Shown: piece by piece, positions 1 to 8,501 of the stretch
Position numbering within the stretch: the first letter of the stretch is position 1
How the letters are laid out: each line of letters starts with the position of its first letter
Assembly: GCF_002583405.1 (NCBI RefSeq)
Contig: NZ_BCMJ01000001.1
Coordinates: 103,438-167,437, forward strand
Direction: 5' to 3'
Source of the DNA: Secundilactobacillus silagincola
GTDB lineage: Bacteria; Bacillota; Bacilli; Lactobacillales; Lactobacillaceae
Length of the DNA: 64,000 nucleotides
The notes under the pieces: generated by a model
Database searches by the model: none
What the model was told of the DNA's origin: nothing
Seen by the model: only the letters and a program-made list of their open reading frames with translations
Made by a program: the position numbers and the translations under genes

Positions 1-1
1 C

Positions 2-1006
2 AAAATGGGACCTGATAAGGAAGCCTACCTGCATGAATGGGTCAAACGGCATGGCTTTTCTGCCGGCACACCATGTGGCGCACACATTAATCTCAGCATT
101 GATAATCACGTTTTCGAATTAGTTTATGAGCATCTAAAGGACCGTTTCCCGAATCGAGTCGATCTAGAAAATTACCTTTACGCTGTCATCGCTCAAGGCT
201 TTTGTCGCTACCGCTGGCTAATTACCTATCTTTTCGGTGCCAGTCCAATTGCCGAAGCAGGTTACTTTGATAAAAATGAGGGACCAGGTCATCCCGTACG
301 GAGCATCCGTCAAAGTGTCTATGGCTTTGGCACGAAATTCAAAGGTGACTACACCAGTGTTCAGCGGTATGTTGACCGCATTGAAAAAGGTGCCAAGGAT
401 GGTACCTTAATCTCCGACTATGAATTCCACGGTGCCGTTCGTTTAAAGGGTAATTCAAATTTGAAAGACCTGCCTAAAACTGGGGTCAAGTACCTCGAAC
501 TGAGAATGTTAGACTTAGATCCCAGCAGTTCAGTGGGTGTAAGAACCGGCACGCTGCGTTTCTTACGATTAATGGCCAGTTATTTTATCATGACACCCGC
601 TTTGCACCCGGAAGAGGTCGAAAAAGTCATCACCCGTTCCGATAAAATGAACGAAATTGTTTCAGAAGAAGAACCCACTTCCGTTACTAAATTTCAGGCT
701 AAAGCCAAAGCACTCATGCGCCGGCTAGAAATGTATGCCAACCAAATCCAGTTGGGACCTGAATACCAAGAAGAACTGGAAGATCTCGAAGACCGGATCG
801 AGAACCCTTATACCACACCAAGTGCACGATTAATGACACACGTTAAAAACGATTCATTAGAAGAGTACGCACTGATCCGGGCTAAGCGTTATCAGAATTC
901 GGCACTGGAGACCATCCGGCCGTTTAAAGGTTTCGATCACAAGCGAAAACTCACTGCTGAAGATTTAAAGAGTCAGCTATTCAAGGGCAGTTGGGAACCA
1001 CAATGA
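2..1006 (+). CDS. gshA: Glutamate-cysteine ligase, C-terminal part (5' end outside window)
   Basis: This is the last 334 or so residues of gamma-glutamylcysteine synthetase, which joins glutamate and cysteine with ATP in the first step of glutathione synthesis. The reading frame is open to the left edge, so the true start lies upstream. Family-like stretches include RSIRQSVYGFG near residue 100 and YLELRMLDLDP near residue 164, the latter matching the substrate-site segment of bacterial GshA. The protein ends after a charged tail with no ATP-grasp domain, so it is the monofunctional form and not the GshAB fusion. A strong terminator follows at once. What is inferred: cytosolic role in thiol redox defence. 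Alternative: a GshA paralogue of the YbdK type, which I think less likely. Confidence 0.88.
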   Translation, partial: KMGPDKEAYLHEWVKRHGFSAGTPCGAHINLSIDNHVFELVYEHLKDRFPNRVDLENYLYAVIAQGFCRYRWLITYLFGASPIAEAGYFDKNEGPGHPVRSIRQSVYGFGTKFKGDYTSVQRYVDRIEKGAKDGTLISDYEFHGAVRLKGNSNLKDLPKTGVKYLELRMLDLDPSSSVGVRTGTLRFLRLMASYFIMTPALHPEEVEKVITRSDKMNEIVSEEEPTSVTKFQAKAKALMRRLEMYANQIQLGPEYQEELEDLEDRIENPYTTPSARLMTHVKNDSLEEYALIRAKRYQNSALETIRPFKGFDHKRKLTAEDLKSQLFKGSWEPQ

Positions 1007-1008
1007 TC

Positions 1009-1060
1009 AAAAAAAGGACGTTCACTTATCAGCGTAAACTGGTAAGCGAACGTCCTTTTT
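1009..1060. terminator. Bidirectional rho-independent terminator
   Basis: An almost perfect inverted repeat with arms AAAAAGGACGTTC and GAACGTCCTTTTT plus an inner paired part around CTTATCAG/CTGGTAAG. T runs occur on both strands, so it serves gshA on the plus strand and the nucleoside hydrolase operon on the minus strand. Confidence 0.92.
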
Positions 1061-1069
1061 GACGATGTT

Positions 1070-2005
1070 CTATTTCTCATTTAGCCGATTAATTGCTTCA
1101 AAAAGCAAATCACGATATTGTTCTCGTTTAACATCCATTAGAACTAATGTTGAGTTCTTATTTTCAGGCAAGGGGCGTTTATCCGCTACAGTCATTCCCC
1201 GTGCCTCAGAATCATCGGTCACTACATCCACAGAATAATGTTCGCCAGTAAATATATTAGGGTTAAGCAAATAAGAAACTGTACACAGATCATGAATCGG
1301 ACTATTTTTAAACCCAAATTGCTTACCTGACTCAAAATAAAAGCTTAGCAATGCATACACAACTTGATTAATTTTACCCGGCTTATTGAAAGTCTGAATT
1401 TCATCATAAGTAATATACGCTTTTTCCGTTACATCAAGTCCTGCCATAACAAGTGGGATGCCAGCGGTAAAAACAATCTTAGCTGCTTCTGGATCTGTCC
1501 AAATGTTAAACTCTGCTCCCTTAGTTATATTACCGTGGTCAATTCCACCACCCATAAGAACAATTTTATCAATAGAATCTTTTACATCAGGAAAAGTTTT
1601 GAATAGTAATGCGATATTAGTTAACGGTCCAGTTGCAACTATCGTAATTAATTCTGAACTTTGTTGTATTTTTTTATGCAAGAAAGTAACCGCATTTTGA
1701 CTGCTGATTGGATAATTAGTATCGGCATTGTCAAACGTTGGACCATCCATTCCTGTATCTCCATGTGCATTGGTAGCTGGATAAAATTCTTTCACTAAAG
1801 GTCGATCTTGGCCACTAGCTAGTTCAATATTTGCGTGCGCAACTGACAAAATATGTTGTGCATTTCGAGTTACATTTTCCAAGGTCTGATTGCCACCAAC
1901 AGTAGTAATGCCTAGTAAATTCAATTTATCTGGATTGGCTAACGCTTCAAAAAGTGCCATCGCATCATCGTGGCCAGGGTCACAATCAAAAACAATATTT
2001 TTCAT
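1070..2005 (-). CDS. Inosine/uridine-preferring nucleoside hydrolase
   Basis: A 311-residue enzyme of the IUNH family that cleaves the N-glycosidic bond of ribonucleosides to give free base and ribose. The calcium-binding signature appears as DCDPGHDDA at residues 7-15 (canonical DTDPGIDDA), with an MGGGIDHGN segment mid-protein and a PIHDLCTV segment carrying the active-site His and Asp. I start at the ATG at 2005, which follows GGAAAGGAA at good spacing; an upstream in-frame ATG lies inside the preceding gene and lacks a ribosome site. It begins 4 nt after the ECF ATPase gene, so it is the last gene of the transporter operon. The operon structure suggests imported nucleosides are its substrate. 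Which nucleoside cannot be told from sequence. Confidence 0.9.
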   Translation of the reverse strand: MKNIVFDCDPGHDDAMALFEALANPDKLNLLGITTVGGNQTLENVTRNAQHILSVAHANIELASGQDRPLVKEFYPATNAHGDTGMDGPTFDNADTNYPISSQNAVTFLHKKIQQSSELITIVATGPLTNIALLFKTFPDVKDSIDKIVLMGGGIDHGNITKGAEFNIWTDPEAAKIVFTAGIPLVMAGLDVTEKAYITYDEIQTFNKPGKINQVVYALLSFYFESGKQFGFKNSPIHDLCTVSYLLNPNIFTGEHYSVDVVTDDSEARGMTVADKRPLPENKNSTLVLMDVKREQYRDLLFEAINRLNEK

Positions 2006-2009
2006 CAAA

Positions 2010-2825
2010 CTATTCCTTTCCATTTGCTGCAACTAAATCATCGACTAATTGTGTAACGCTCAGTGGTGTCTGAGATAGCTTAACTCGTTGCGCAATTGAA
2101 ATTACCTCAGCTGGTTCAATGTTTGCATCGTTCATCAATTTTTTATCCGTGAAAATTTCTTCGGGTGTACCATCTCTTAAAACCATATGCTTTGATAATA
2201 CTACGACGCGTTTAAAATTCTCTACAACAAAATTCATATCATGGGTAATAACAATGACACATTTATTGTTCTTTACTAATTCCTCAATGATACTGGCTAA
2301 TTTTTGTCGGCTAACAGAATCCTGACCGGCTGTTGGCTCATCGAAAATATATATATCCGGGTCCATTGCAATAATCGAAGCAATCGTAATGAATTTTCGT
2401 AACGAATAAGGAAAATTATATGGGTGTTCATTAAGGGAATCCATCAATCCAGTCAATTTAGCGGCATACTGAACACGCTTCTCCAATTCCTCACCAGTAA
2501 TACCATTTTTCTTAGGTCCGAATTCAATCTCTTTACGAATACTGTTATTAAAAATTTGATCATCTGGGTTTTGAAATGAATATCCTACTTTCAGTGCGAC
2601 TTTTGCAGTAGTAAGATTTCTAGTGTCTTCACCATTAACAAACACATGTCCTTTTTGAGGAACCAGTAAGCGATTAATTAATTTCACAGTGGTCGTTTTA
2701 CCTGCTCCATTTTGACCAACAATTGCTGTTGCCGTCCCTGATTGAAAAGCAAGATTAATATTTTCAATCACTGAATTTTTAACATCATAGGCAAAAGAAA
2801 CTTTTTCTAATTTTACGCTCTCCAA
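2010..2825 (-). CDS. ECF-type ABC transporter ATPase with degenerate signature motif
   Basis: A 271-residue ATPase of the EcfA type. It has Walker A GQNGAGKT (37-44), Q-loop FQNPDDQ (Q85), Walker B DIYIFDE (157-163) and H-loop VITHD (H195). The ABC signature LSGGQ is not present: the equivalent position reads YSLRK (140-144). The partner ATPase just upstream has a normal LSGGQ, so in the heterodimer one of the two composite ATP sites would be degenerate. The gene lies 3 nt after its partner and 4 nt before the nucleoside hydrolase. Energises uptake through EcfT and the S component. Alternative: a sequencing error is unlikely because the frame is intact. Confidence 0.88.
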   Translation of the reverse strand: MESVKLEKVSFAYDVKNSVIENINLAFQSGTATAIVGQNGAGKTTTVKLINRLLVPQKGHVFVNGEDTRNLTTAKVALKVGYSFQNPDDQIFNNSIRKEIEFGPKKNGITGEELEKRVQYAAKLTGLMDSLNEHPYNFPYSLRKFITIASIIAMDPDIYIFDEPTAGQDSVSRQKLASIIEELVKNNKCVIVITHDMNFVVENFKRVVVLSKHMVLRDGTPEEIFTDKKLMNDANIEPAEVISIAQRVKLSQTPLSVTQLVDDLVAANGKE

Positions 2826-2828
2826 TGT

Positions 2829-3686
2829 TCAGGCCTCCTCCATTTTATTGATTACTGACACGATATCAGCACGAGTAACAGGAACCGATTCCCCTTTTTC
2901 TACTAATTGACGTTGCACTAATTCTCGATACACACGCGCGGCTGTCGGTAAAGCTACTTCGTTTTCATTTAATAGTTTTTTCAAAACCATTTCAGGTTTA
3001 CCAAGAGCCAACTGCGTCCCATCCGACTTTAGAACTAATAATTGATCAATACATTCCATCATTAAATCAATCTTGTGCTCCACAATGATAACCGTTTTAC
3101 TATCCTTCTTTAAATTCTCGATAATTTTAAAAATACGATTTGTACCTGCTGGATCTAGCTGAGAAGTTGGCTCATCAAAAATAATAATTTCAGGATTCAA
3201 AGCTAATATTGATCCAATTGCTACGAGTTGCTTTTGACCTCCAGAAAGATCAAATGGATTTTTATTTTGAATGTCTTCTAATTCAAGCAAATTAATGATT
3301 TTTGCTACACGTTCTAATATTTCATCACTCGGCTTCCCTAAGTTTTCTAATCCATATCCTATTTCTTCCTTTACTGTATCTTTTACACCAGAAATTTGAG
3401 TAAACGGGTTTTGAAAAATATAACCAATTTTCATACTCAGTTGTGCTTCATCATACTGGGCAATTGGCTTACCATCTAGCAGAACTTCACCGTCTAAATT
3501 TCCTTGATAAAAGCTGGGAATGAACCCTCGTATAACATTACACAAAGTTGTTTTACCAGAGCCATTAACTCCCATAATACCTAATATCGTTCCCTGCTCT
3601 ACGTTCAAATTTATATTCATTAATGTCTTTTTTTCAGTTAGAGGATAACGGTAATTAATGTTTTTTAATTCTATGACTGAATTCAT
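2829..3686 (-). CDS. ECF-type ABC transporter ATPase (canonical)
   Basis: A 285-residue EcfA-type ATPase. Visible motifs are Walker A GVNGSGKT (39-46), Q-loop FQNPFTQ, signature LSGGQ (147-151), Walker B EIIIFDE (166-172) and H-loop VEHK. It overlaps the EcfT gene by 4 nt and is followed by the second ATPase after 3 nt, which is the translational coupling expected for a four-part ECF module. Residues 235-285 form a tail typical of EcfA proteins. Because this operon has its own ATPases and T component beside an S component, it is a dedicated (group I-like) transporter, not one relying on the shared housekeeping module. Confidence 0.9.
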   Translation of the reverse strand: MNSVIELKNINYRYPLTEKKTLMNINLNVEQGTILGIMGVNGSGKTTLCNVIRGFIPSFYQGNLDGEVLLDGKPIAQYDEAQLSMKIGYIFQNPFTQISGVKDTVKEEIGYGLENLGKPSDEILERVAKIINLLELEDIQNKNPFDLSGGQKQLVAIGSILALNPEIIIFDEPTSQLDPAGTNRIFKIIENLKKDSKTVIIVEHKIDLMMECIDQLLVLKSDGTQLALGKPEMVLKKLLNENEVALPTAARVYRELVQRQLVEKGESVPVTRADIVSVINKMEEA

Positions 3687-4432
3687 TTAAATACCCCCAA
3701 ATAAAAGCTGATTAAAAAGGCAATAATGATAACCCAGCTTAAAATTTTATCCATACCCGTTTTCTTTATCGGTAACATCAAAGTAGGTCGTACTTTGCTA
3801 GAAAACGCTCTTGATTCCAACGTAAGTACACGTTCTTCGTTCTGCTCTATTGATGTGAGTACTACCGGGCCTAACATGGGTACAAAAGATTTAATACGCG
3901 TGAGAAGATTGCCTTCTGTTTCTACACCACGAGATTTTTGTGCATCTGCAATAGTAGCTGTTAAAGCAGACATCTGTGGAATTAATTGCATTGTCGATAA
4001 AATTACAAAAGTAAGTTTTTTGTTCCATCCGGCATTTTGCATCGCTGCTGCAATGTCCTTAACCTCAGTTACTTGAAAAAACCAAATTAAAATTGCACCA
4101 ATTGCAACGATTTTTGAAGTCATCGTATAACTCATCTGTAAGCCAGTATTAGAGACATGAATAATACCCCAACTTAGAATGATATGATCGTGATAAACAA
4201 ACAGTGTCTGAATAATAAAGATAAACAAGGCAACTAAAAAAATTGATTTGAAAAATAACGATAAATATTTACCTGTCACTTGACCTAAAATTGCTAATAT
4301 CAATCCAATCACGAATACGCCATATTGAAAAAGATACCCAGAGAAAAACACACTACAAAGTGTGATTGCAATGACTAACCATACTTTGGTTGTAGGATAA
4401 AGTCGCTTAATAATATTAGTTTGATTAATCAT
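3683..4432 (-). CDS. ECF transporter T component (EcfT/CbiQ family)
   Basis: A 249-residue membrane protein with about five hydrophobic segments (roughly residues 17-35, 36-70, 100-125 and a last one at 228-246). It carries cytosolic coupling helices with ARG-type motifs, seen here as KSRGVET near 165 and ESRAFSS near 207, which contact the ATPases. It overlaps the S component gene by 4 nt (ATGA) and the first ATPase by 4 nt. It links ATP hydrolysis to toppling of the S component. Confidence 0.87.
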   Translation of the reverse strand: MINQTNIIKRLYPTTKVWLVIAITLCSVFFSGYLFQYGVFVIGLILAILGQVTGKYLSLFFKSIFLVALFIFIIQTLFVYHDHIILSWGIIHVSNTGLQMSYTMTSKIVAIGAILIWFFQVTEVKDIAAAMQNAGWNKKLTFVILSTMQLIPQMSALTATIADAQKSRGVETEGNLLTRIKSFVPMLGPVVLTSIEQNEERVLTLESRAFSSKVRPTLMLPIKKTGMDKILSWVIIIAFLISFYLGVFK

Positions 4433-5058
4433 GATAGGGATTCCTCCAAATGACGTAACTTTTTAGGAATATAATTCCATCCGTAGTTTAATTTAATTAA
4501 GAACCGTGCCGGAATGTTATGAATAATTAATAATGCTAAAACCATATTGATAATCGTATTCACTGTACCCGAAATCAAGTTTGTCGAAATCACAGAGGTC
4601 CAAATTTGTTGCCCAGTTGCTAAAAAGGCAGCAGTTAAGAAATCCGTTCCCGTTCCTGTAACACCACCAAAAAGTAAAACTGAAACTACCGCTGACGATG
4701 ACGCAGAAATTACATCAACGATAATTCCCGCAATTACGATTCCAACAATGTTTGTATACATTTTCCATCGAGATAAATATCCTGTGGCTAACGCTGTACA
4801 TAGAGATACAAAAGCAAAGGGTATTGAAATTGGATTAAGCATCCCATTAACTAAATTGCCTAAAACGCCAGTAGCTGCACCAACCCATGGCCCTGCAATC
4901 ATCGAGACCATTACGGTACCTATTAAATCAATGAAAATTGGTAACTTTAAAATTGTCGATAGTTGATACCCTACGACACTTAGCGAGACACCAATTGGAA
5001 TTAGTAAAAGTGCCAATAAGTTGAAATCATGAAAAAAGCCAACTTTTCTTTTATTCAT
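4429..5058 (-). CDS. ECF transporter S component, probably for a nucleoside or nucleobase
   Basis: A 209-residue, six-helix membrane protein, first gene of the ECF operon. I start at the ATG at 5058 because GGAGG lies 8 nt upstream; a longer in-frame start would have no site. Segments such as FIDLIGTVMVSMIAGPW and LGNLVNGMLNP resemble the substrate-binding core of ECF S components. The substrate is inferred only from the nucleoside hydrolase at the end of the same operon and could be a purine or pyrimidine nucleoside. No cysteine or riboswitch evidence points to a vitamin. I do not recognise the exact S-component subfamily. Confidence 0.75.
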   Translation of the reverse strand: MNKRKVGFFHDFNLLALLLIPIGVSLSVVGYQLSTILKLPIFIDLIGTVMVSMIAGPWVGAATGVLGNLVNGMLNPISIPFAFVSLCTALATGYLSRWKMYTNIVGIVIAGIIVDVISASSSAVVSVLLFGGVTGTGTDFLTAAFLATGQQIWTSVISTNLISGTVNTIINMVLALLIIHNIPARFLIKLNYGWNYIPKKLRHLEESLS

Positions 5059-5107
5059 TTTCTGATCCTCCAATCGCACGTGAAACGGAACCGCTTACAA
5101 CGCAATC

Positions 5108-5136
5108 AAAGTAACAAAAATAAAAAAGTTGGTCAA
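5108..5136 (-). promoter_or_regulatory. Promoter of the ECF/nucleoside hydrolase operon
   Basis: On the minus strand, TTGACC (5131-5136) is followed after 17 bp by TACTTT (5108-5113), about 50 nt before the S component start. The downstream stretch 5085-5100 contains GCGGTTCCGTTTC, a possible operator. It sits in the 99-bp gap after the GntR regulator gene, so the operon can be controlled separately from its regulator. Confidence 0.6.
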
Positions 5137-5157
5137 TAGGACAAAGTTGTATTGCTT

Positions 5158-5856
5158 TTAGCTAGTATAAAAGATTAATTTTGCGAGTTTTGTTGATAAA
5201 TAATGTTCGTTTGTCAATATAACTCTTTCATTTGAATCATAAATACACTCGATAATCTTAAAGAAAATTGAATTAGAACTGCCATATATAGCGTGTTTAA
5301 AAATCACCTTTTGTGGGTTGATAACCTCAACTTTAATCTGTGAGTTATAACCAATATCATAAACCTTTTCTTCAATTAGTCTTTGAATGTCCTTTTTGTT
5401 ATACATATCCGTTGAACTGCTAGAAACTAATTCAGCCGGTACAATGCTCCTAGTATTCGCAATAATAGTATTATTATGTTGGTACCAAAGATCCACCTTA
5501 AAGTAAGCACCGATGTTTCTATGAAATAGTTCTTGGCTAAATGGGTTGGATTGTTCCACTTCTGATTCAGTAATTACATTGGTAATTTCCTCTGTACAAA
5601 TGATTGGTACTAAAGGCCTAAATTGAGTAAACGTGTCCTCTAAATTACTTACGGTATCGGTTATAAGCCTTTGATGTCGCTTATTATTAACAATGCCGGA
5701 ATCAACTAAATAGTCAATGGCCTTTCTAACTGTCACCCTACTCGCATGATAATTTATCATTAATTGTTCATCAGTAGGTAATTTATGCCCTGGTCTCAGG
5801 ACTTGCAATTTAATATCTCTCATAATATTATTTGCAACTCGCTCATACTTGTACAT
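5158..5856 (-). CDS. GntR-family regulator with UTRA ligand domain (HutC subfamily)
   Basis: A 232-residue repressor. Residues 1-70 form the winged helix (LRPGHKLPTDEQLMINYHAS and RVTVRKAIDYL are characteristic), and residues 85-230 fit a UTRA effector domain. The gene lies directly upstream of the ECF nucleoside operon on the same strand. I infer that it represses that operon and responds to a sugar or nucleoside-derived ligand. Start ATG has GGAGG at 7-8 nt. Base composition is AT-rich like the transporter genes, so regulator and cassette probably moved together. The ligand is unknown. Confidence 0.85.
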   Translation of the reverse strand: MYKYERVANNIMRDIKLQVLRPGHKLPTDEQLMINYHASRVTVRKAIDYLVDSGIVNNKRHQRLITDTVSNLEDTFTQFRPLVPIICTEEITNVITESEVEQSNPFSQELFHRNIGAYFKVDLWYQHNNTIIANTRSIVPAELVSSSSTDMYNKKDIQRLIEEKVYDIGYNSQIKVEVINPQKVIFKHAIYGSSNSIFFKIIECIYDSNERVILTNEHYLSTKLAKLIFYTS

Positions 5857-5892
5857 GATCTATCCTCCGCATTTAATCTAATTTAATCTGCT

Positions 5893-5914
5893 ATAATACA
5901 ATATTATAATAGAT
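5893..5914 (-). promoter_or_regulatory. Promoter and imperfect palindrome upstream of the GntR regulator
   Basis: On the minus strand a TATAAT -10 box (5903-5908) lies inside an imperfect palindrome CTATTATAATATTGTATTATAG. The -35 region is weak. The dyad over the -10 is a plausible site for autoregulation by the GntR protein. The rest of the 220-bp gap up to the ClpL gene holds only the clpL terminator. Confidence 0.4.
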
Positions 5915-6000
5915 TTTTTGTTTAAAAAACACGTTGTTGGAAAGTTACTGGAAATAATCAAGTTCATCGAAAACAATCTAATTATTCATTTATTTAACAC

Positions 6001-6035
6001 AAAAAGCAGGACACCAAGCATATTGGTGTCCTGCT
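6001..6035 (-). terminator. Rho-independent terminator of clpL
   Basis: A perfect 13-bp stem, AGCAGGACACCAA with TTGGTGTCCTGCT, and a 5-nt loop. The T run is on the minus strand (A run at 6001-6005), 42 nt after the clpL stop. Confidence 0.88.
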
Positions 6036-6076
6036 CTTCGTATGTTAATAGCTTATAATCTGATCAACAGCGGCAA

Positions 6077-8209
6077 TTAAGCTGTCACCGCAGCCTTTTC
6101 ACTAATCTTAATCGTGCCATCTACTAGATCAGCTTGCAGGTGCTTGGCATCCAAGTGATCCAGATAGAAGTCAGTGACCTTGTCACGAATTTGCTGTTCA
6201 ATGACCCGACGAAGCGGACGTGCGCCCATTGCTTCATCGTAACCTTCCGTCATCAACCAGTTCTTAGCATCGTCAGAAACCGTTAAAGTAATCCCCTTCT
6301 TAGCCAATGTCTTGTTAACGTCGTCCAATAACAGGTCAACGATTTGACTCAGATCATCCTTGGTCAGGTGACTGAATTGAACGATCCCGTTGAACCGGTT
6401 CAGGAATTCTGGTCTGAAGTATGGTGCCAAACGTTCAGATAAACTGATATCCTTCTCTTTGTCACCAGTCAAAGCTTCGTTACCGAAACCGGCGTTAGAG
6501 GTGGCGATGATAATCGTGTTCTTAAAGTTGACCACGTTACCTTGACCATCCGTCAAACGACCGTCATCCATGACTTGCAGCAAAAGCGTCAACACTTGCG
6601 GATCAGCCTTTTCAATTTCATCCAAGAGAACGATTGAGTATGGGTTACGACGAACTTGCTCAGTCAAGGTGTTGCCGTTGTCTTCGTAACCAACGTAACC
6701 AGCACTGGTCCCGATTAACTTGGAAACCGCGGTCCGATCGCTGTATTCACTCATGTCCAACCGGATAATGGCATCCTTGTTGCCAAACATGTCCAGGGCT
6801 AATTGCTTAGCCAATTCCGTCTTACCCACACCGGTAGGACCAACGAACAGGAAGCTGCCGATTGGCCGGTTACCTTCGTCAAACCCAGCACGGTTACGAC
6901 GAATGGCACGGGCTACCATGTCAACGGCTTCGTCTTGGCCAATGACCTTAGACTTCAGCCGGTCAGCAATGCCTTTCAAACGCTGAATATCGTTGGTACC
7001 CATCTTAGCAACGGGAATGCCAGTCAGCCGTTGAACGGATTCAGCAACGTCATTTGGCGTCGCAACCACGTTACTTTCAGTGGTGTCGTCAGCATGCTTG
7101 ATTTGAGCTTCCAGTTTTTCGACGCGTTCCTTAGCTTTAGCGGCTTTTTCATAATCTTCAGCTTTAGCGGCTTCGTCCTTGGTCTTTTGAGCTGTTTTCA
7201 GTTGTTCTTTCAGACTTGCTTCATCGGAGCCAGCGTTGCCAGCTGCTAAATGAGCCGCGGTCATGTCAATCAAATCGATGGCCTTATCTGGTAACGTCCG
7301 TTGCGGCATGTATTGAACGGAATAGTCCACCGCCGCTTTCAACACATCATCCGGTAAGCTGACGTGATGGTGCTTTTCATAGAGGCCTTTGACCCCTTTC
7401 AAAATTGCCAAAGTCGTTTCCGGTGATGGTTCGTTGATCGTTACATCATTGAATCGACGAGCTAACGCCGTGTCCTTTAAAATGGTGTTCCGGTATTCAT
7501 CTTGAGTGGTTGCACCAATCACGGTAATATCACCACGAGAAAGTGATGGCTTGATGATGTCAGCCAAGCCTTTACCGCCATTTTCTTCACCGCCAGTAGA
7601 ACCAATACCCAAAATCTGGTGAATTTCGTCGAAGAATAAAATGACGTTACCGGCAGCCTTCACTTCTTTGACTAAGTTTTTAATGTTATCTTCAAATGAA
7701 CCTCGCAACTGCGTTCCGGCTTCTAGTGAGGACAAATCAATGGACCAAATTTCCTTACCTTGAACGGCTTCAGGTACTTTGCCATCAGCAATCGCCTGTG
7801 CTAAACCTTCAACAACTGCAGTCTTACCAACCCCAGCGTCACCAACAAGGATTGGGTTGTTCTTGATCCGACGACTTAGAATTTCAGCCGTTTCTTGAAT
7901 TTCCTTGTCCCGACCAATGACAGGATCCAGTAAGCCATCGCGAGCTTCTTGTGTTAAGTTACGACCTAACTTCTCCAAAATACCGCCCTTTTTAACGGCG
8001 TGATCACCAGTATCGTTCACTTCAATTTCATGTTCGCGGTCTGGTAACTTCCCCGTTGCACGGTACTGTGCGAATTCATCCGGCGTTAACTCGTGGCCGT
8101 TGACTTCGTAGCGTGCAGTTTCACCATTACCCATCTGTCGAAATAGGCTGTTAAACATATCATCCATGTTGTTATTGAAGAATGGATCATTGTTAAAATA
8201 ATTTGCCAT
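6077..8209 (-). CDS. clpL: ClpL, AAA+ chaperone of the Clp/Hsp100 family
   Basis: A 710-residue two-ring Clp ATPase. The N terminus has the ClpL-type FNNDPFF and DMFNSLF segments and a [15 protein letters not shown] motif but no four-cysteine zinc finger, which separates it from ClpE, and no Clp-N repeat pair, which separates it from ClpC. The first AAA+ domain has Walker A GDAGVGKT and Walker B ILFFDE; a coiled middle region (about 330-390) follows; the second domain has Walker A GPTGVGKT and Walker B IVLLDE. The start at 8209 follows GGGGG at 10 nt. ClpL protects and reactivates proteins during heat and acid stress in lactobacilli. A CIRCE element and a leader hairpin lie upstream, pointing to HrcA control. 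Confidence 0.93.
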   Translation of the reverse strand: MANYFNNDPFFNNNMDDMFNSLFRQMGNGETARYEVNGHELTPDEFAQYRATGKLPDREHEIEVNDTGDHAVKKGGILEKLGRNLTQEARDGLLDPVIGRDKEIQETAEILSRRIKNNPILVGDAGVGKTAVVEGLAQAIADGKVPEAVQGKEIWSIDLSSLEAGTQLRGSFEDNIKNLVKEVKAAGNVILFFDEIHQILGIGSTGGEENGGKGLADIIKPSLSRGDITVIGATTQDEYRNTILKDTALARRFNDVTINEPSPETTLAILKGVKGLYEKHHHVSLPDDVLKAAVDYSVQYMPQRTLPDKAIDLIDMTAAHLAAGNAGSDEASLKEQLKTAQKTKDEAAKAEDYEKAAKAKERVEKLEAQIKHADDTTESNVVATPNDVAESVQRLTGIPVAKMGTNDIQRLKGIADRLKSKVIGQDEAVDMVARAIRRNRAGFDEGNRPIGSFLFVGPTGVGKTELAKQLALDMFGNKDAIIRLDMSEYSDRTAVSKLIGTSAGYVGYEDNGNTLTEQVRRNPYSIVLLDEIEKADPQVLTLLLQVMDDGRLTDGQGNVVNFKNTIIIATSNAGFGNEALTGDKEKDISLSERLAPYFRPEFLNRFNGIVQFSHLTKDDLSQIVDLLLDDVNKTLAKKGITLTVSDDAKNWLMTEGYDEAMGARPLRRVIEQQIRDKVTDFYLDHLDAKHLQADLVDGTIKISEKAAVTA

Positions 8210-8253
8210 ATTACATACACCCCCATGTGATTTGACGCCCAAGCAAAACGCAA

Positions 8254-8278
8254 AGGCACCGTCTGGTCGACGGTGCCT
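8254..8278 (-). promoter_or_regulatory. Stable hairpin in the clpL 5' leader
   Basis: A perfect 10-bp stem, AGGCACCGTC with GACGGTGCCT and a 5-nt loop, 45 nt upstream of the clpL start. There is no T run after it on the minus strand, so it is not an ordinary terminator. It may act on mRNA stability or translation; that is inference. Confidence 0.55.
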
Positions 8279-8395
8279 CGCTGATTGCTATTAAGTTGGT
8301 TAGTCTAGTCAGTCGAGGCGGATATTAACATTATATCGAACACAAGTCTGATATAGTTCTTATATCCCCGTCAACAATTATATAGTATCACCTTT

Positions 8396-8422
8396 TTAGC
8401 ACTCTTGCAAGTAGAGTGCTAA
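8396..8422. promoter_or_regulatory. CIRCE operator (HrcA site)
   Basis: An exact match to the CIRCE consensus: TTAGCACTC, nine bases, GAGTGCTAA. It lies in the gap between the divergent clpL and aldo/keto reductase genes, 187 bp from the clpL start and 80 bp from the reductase start. It should bind HrcA, the class I heat-shock repressor. Because of its place either gene, or both, may be controlled. Confidence 0.92.
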
Positions 8423-8501
8423 CTTTATTTTTATTTATTTTTGCGGGTCAAACTGGTTATAATAAGACTGTATGCTAAAACGCTTACAAGGAGGATTTAC
8501 G

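Noticed and set aside
6720-7249. Plus-strand frames opposite clpL
   Set aside because: They mirror the codon pattern of clpL on the other strand and have no ribosome sites.
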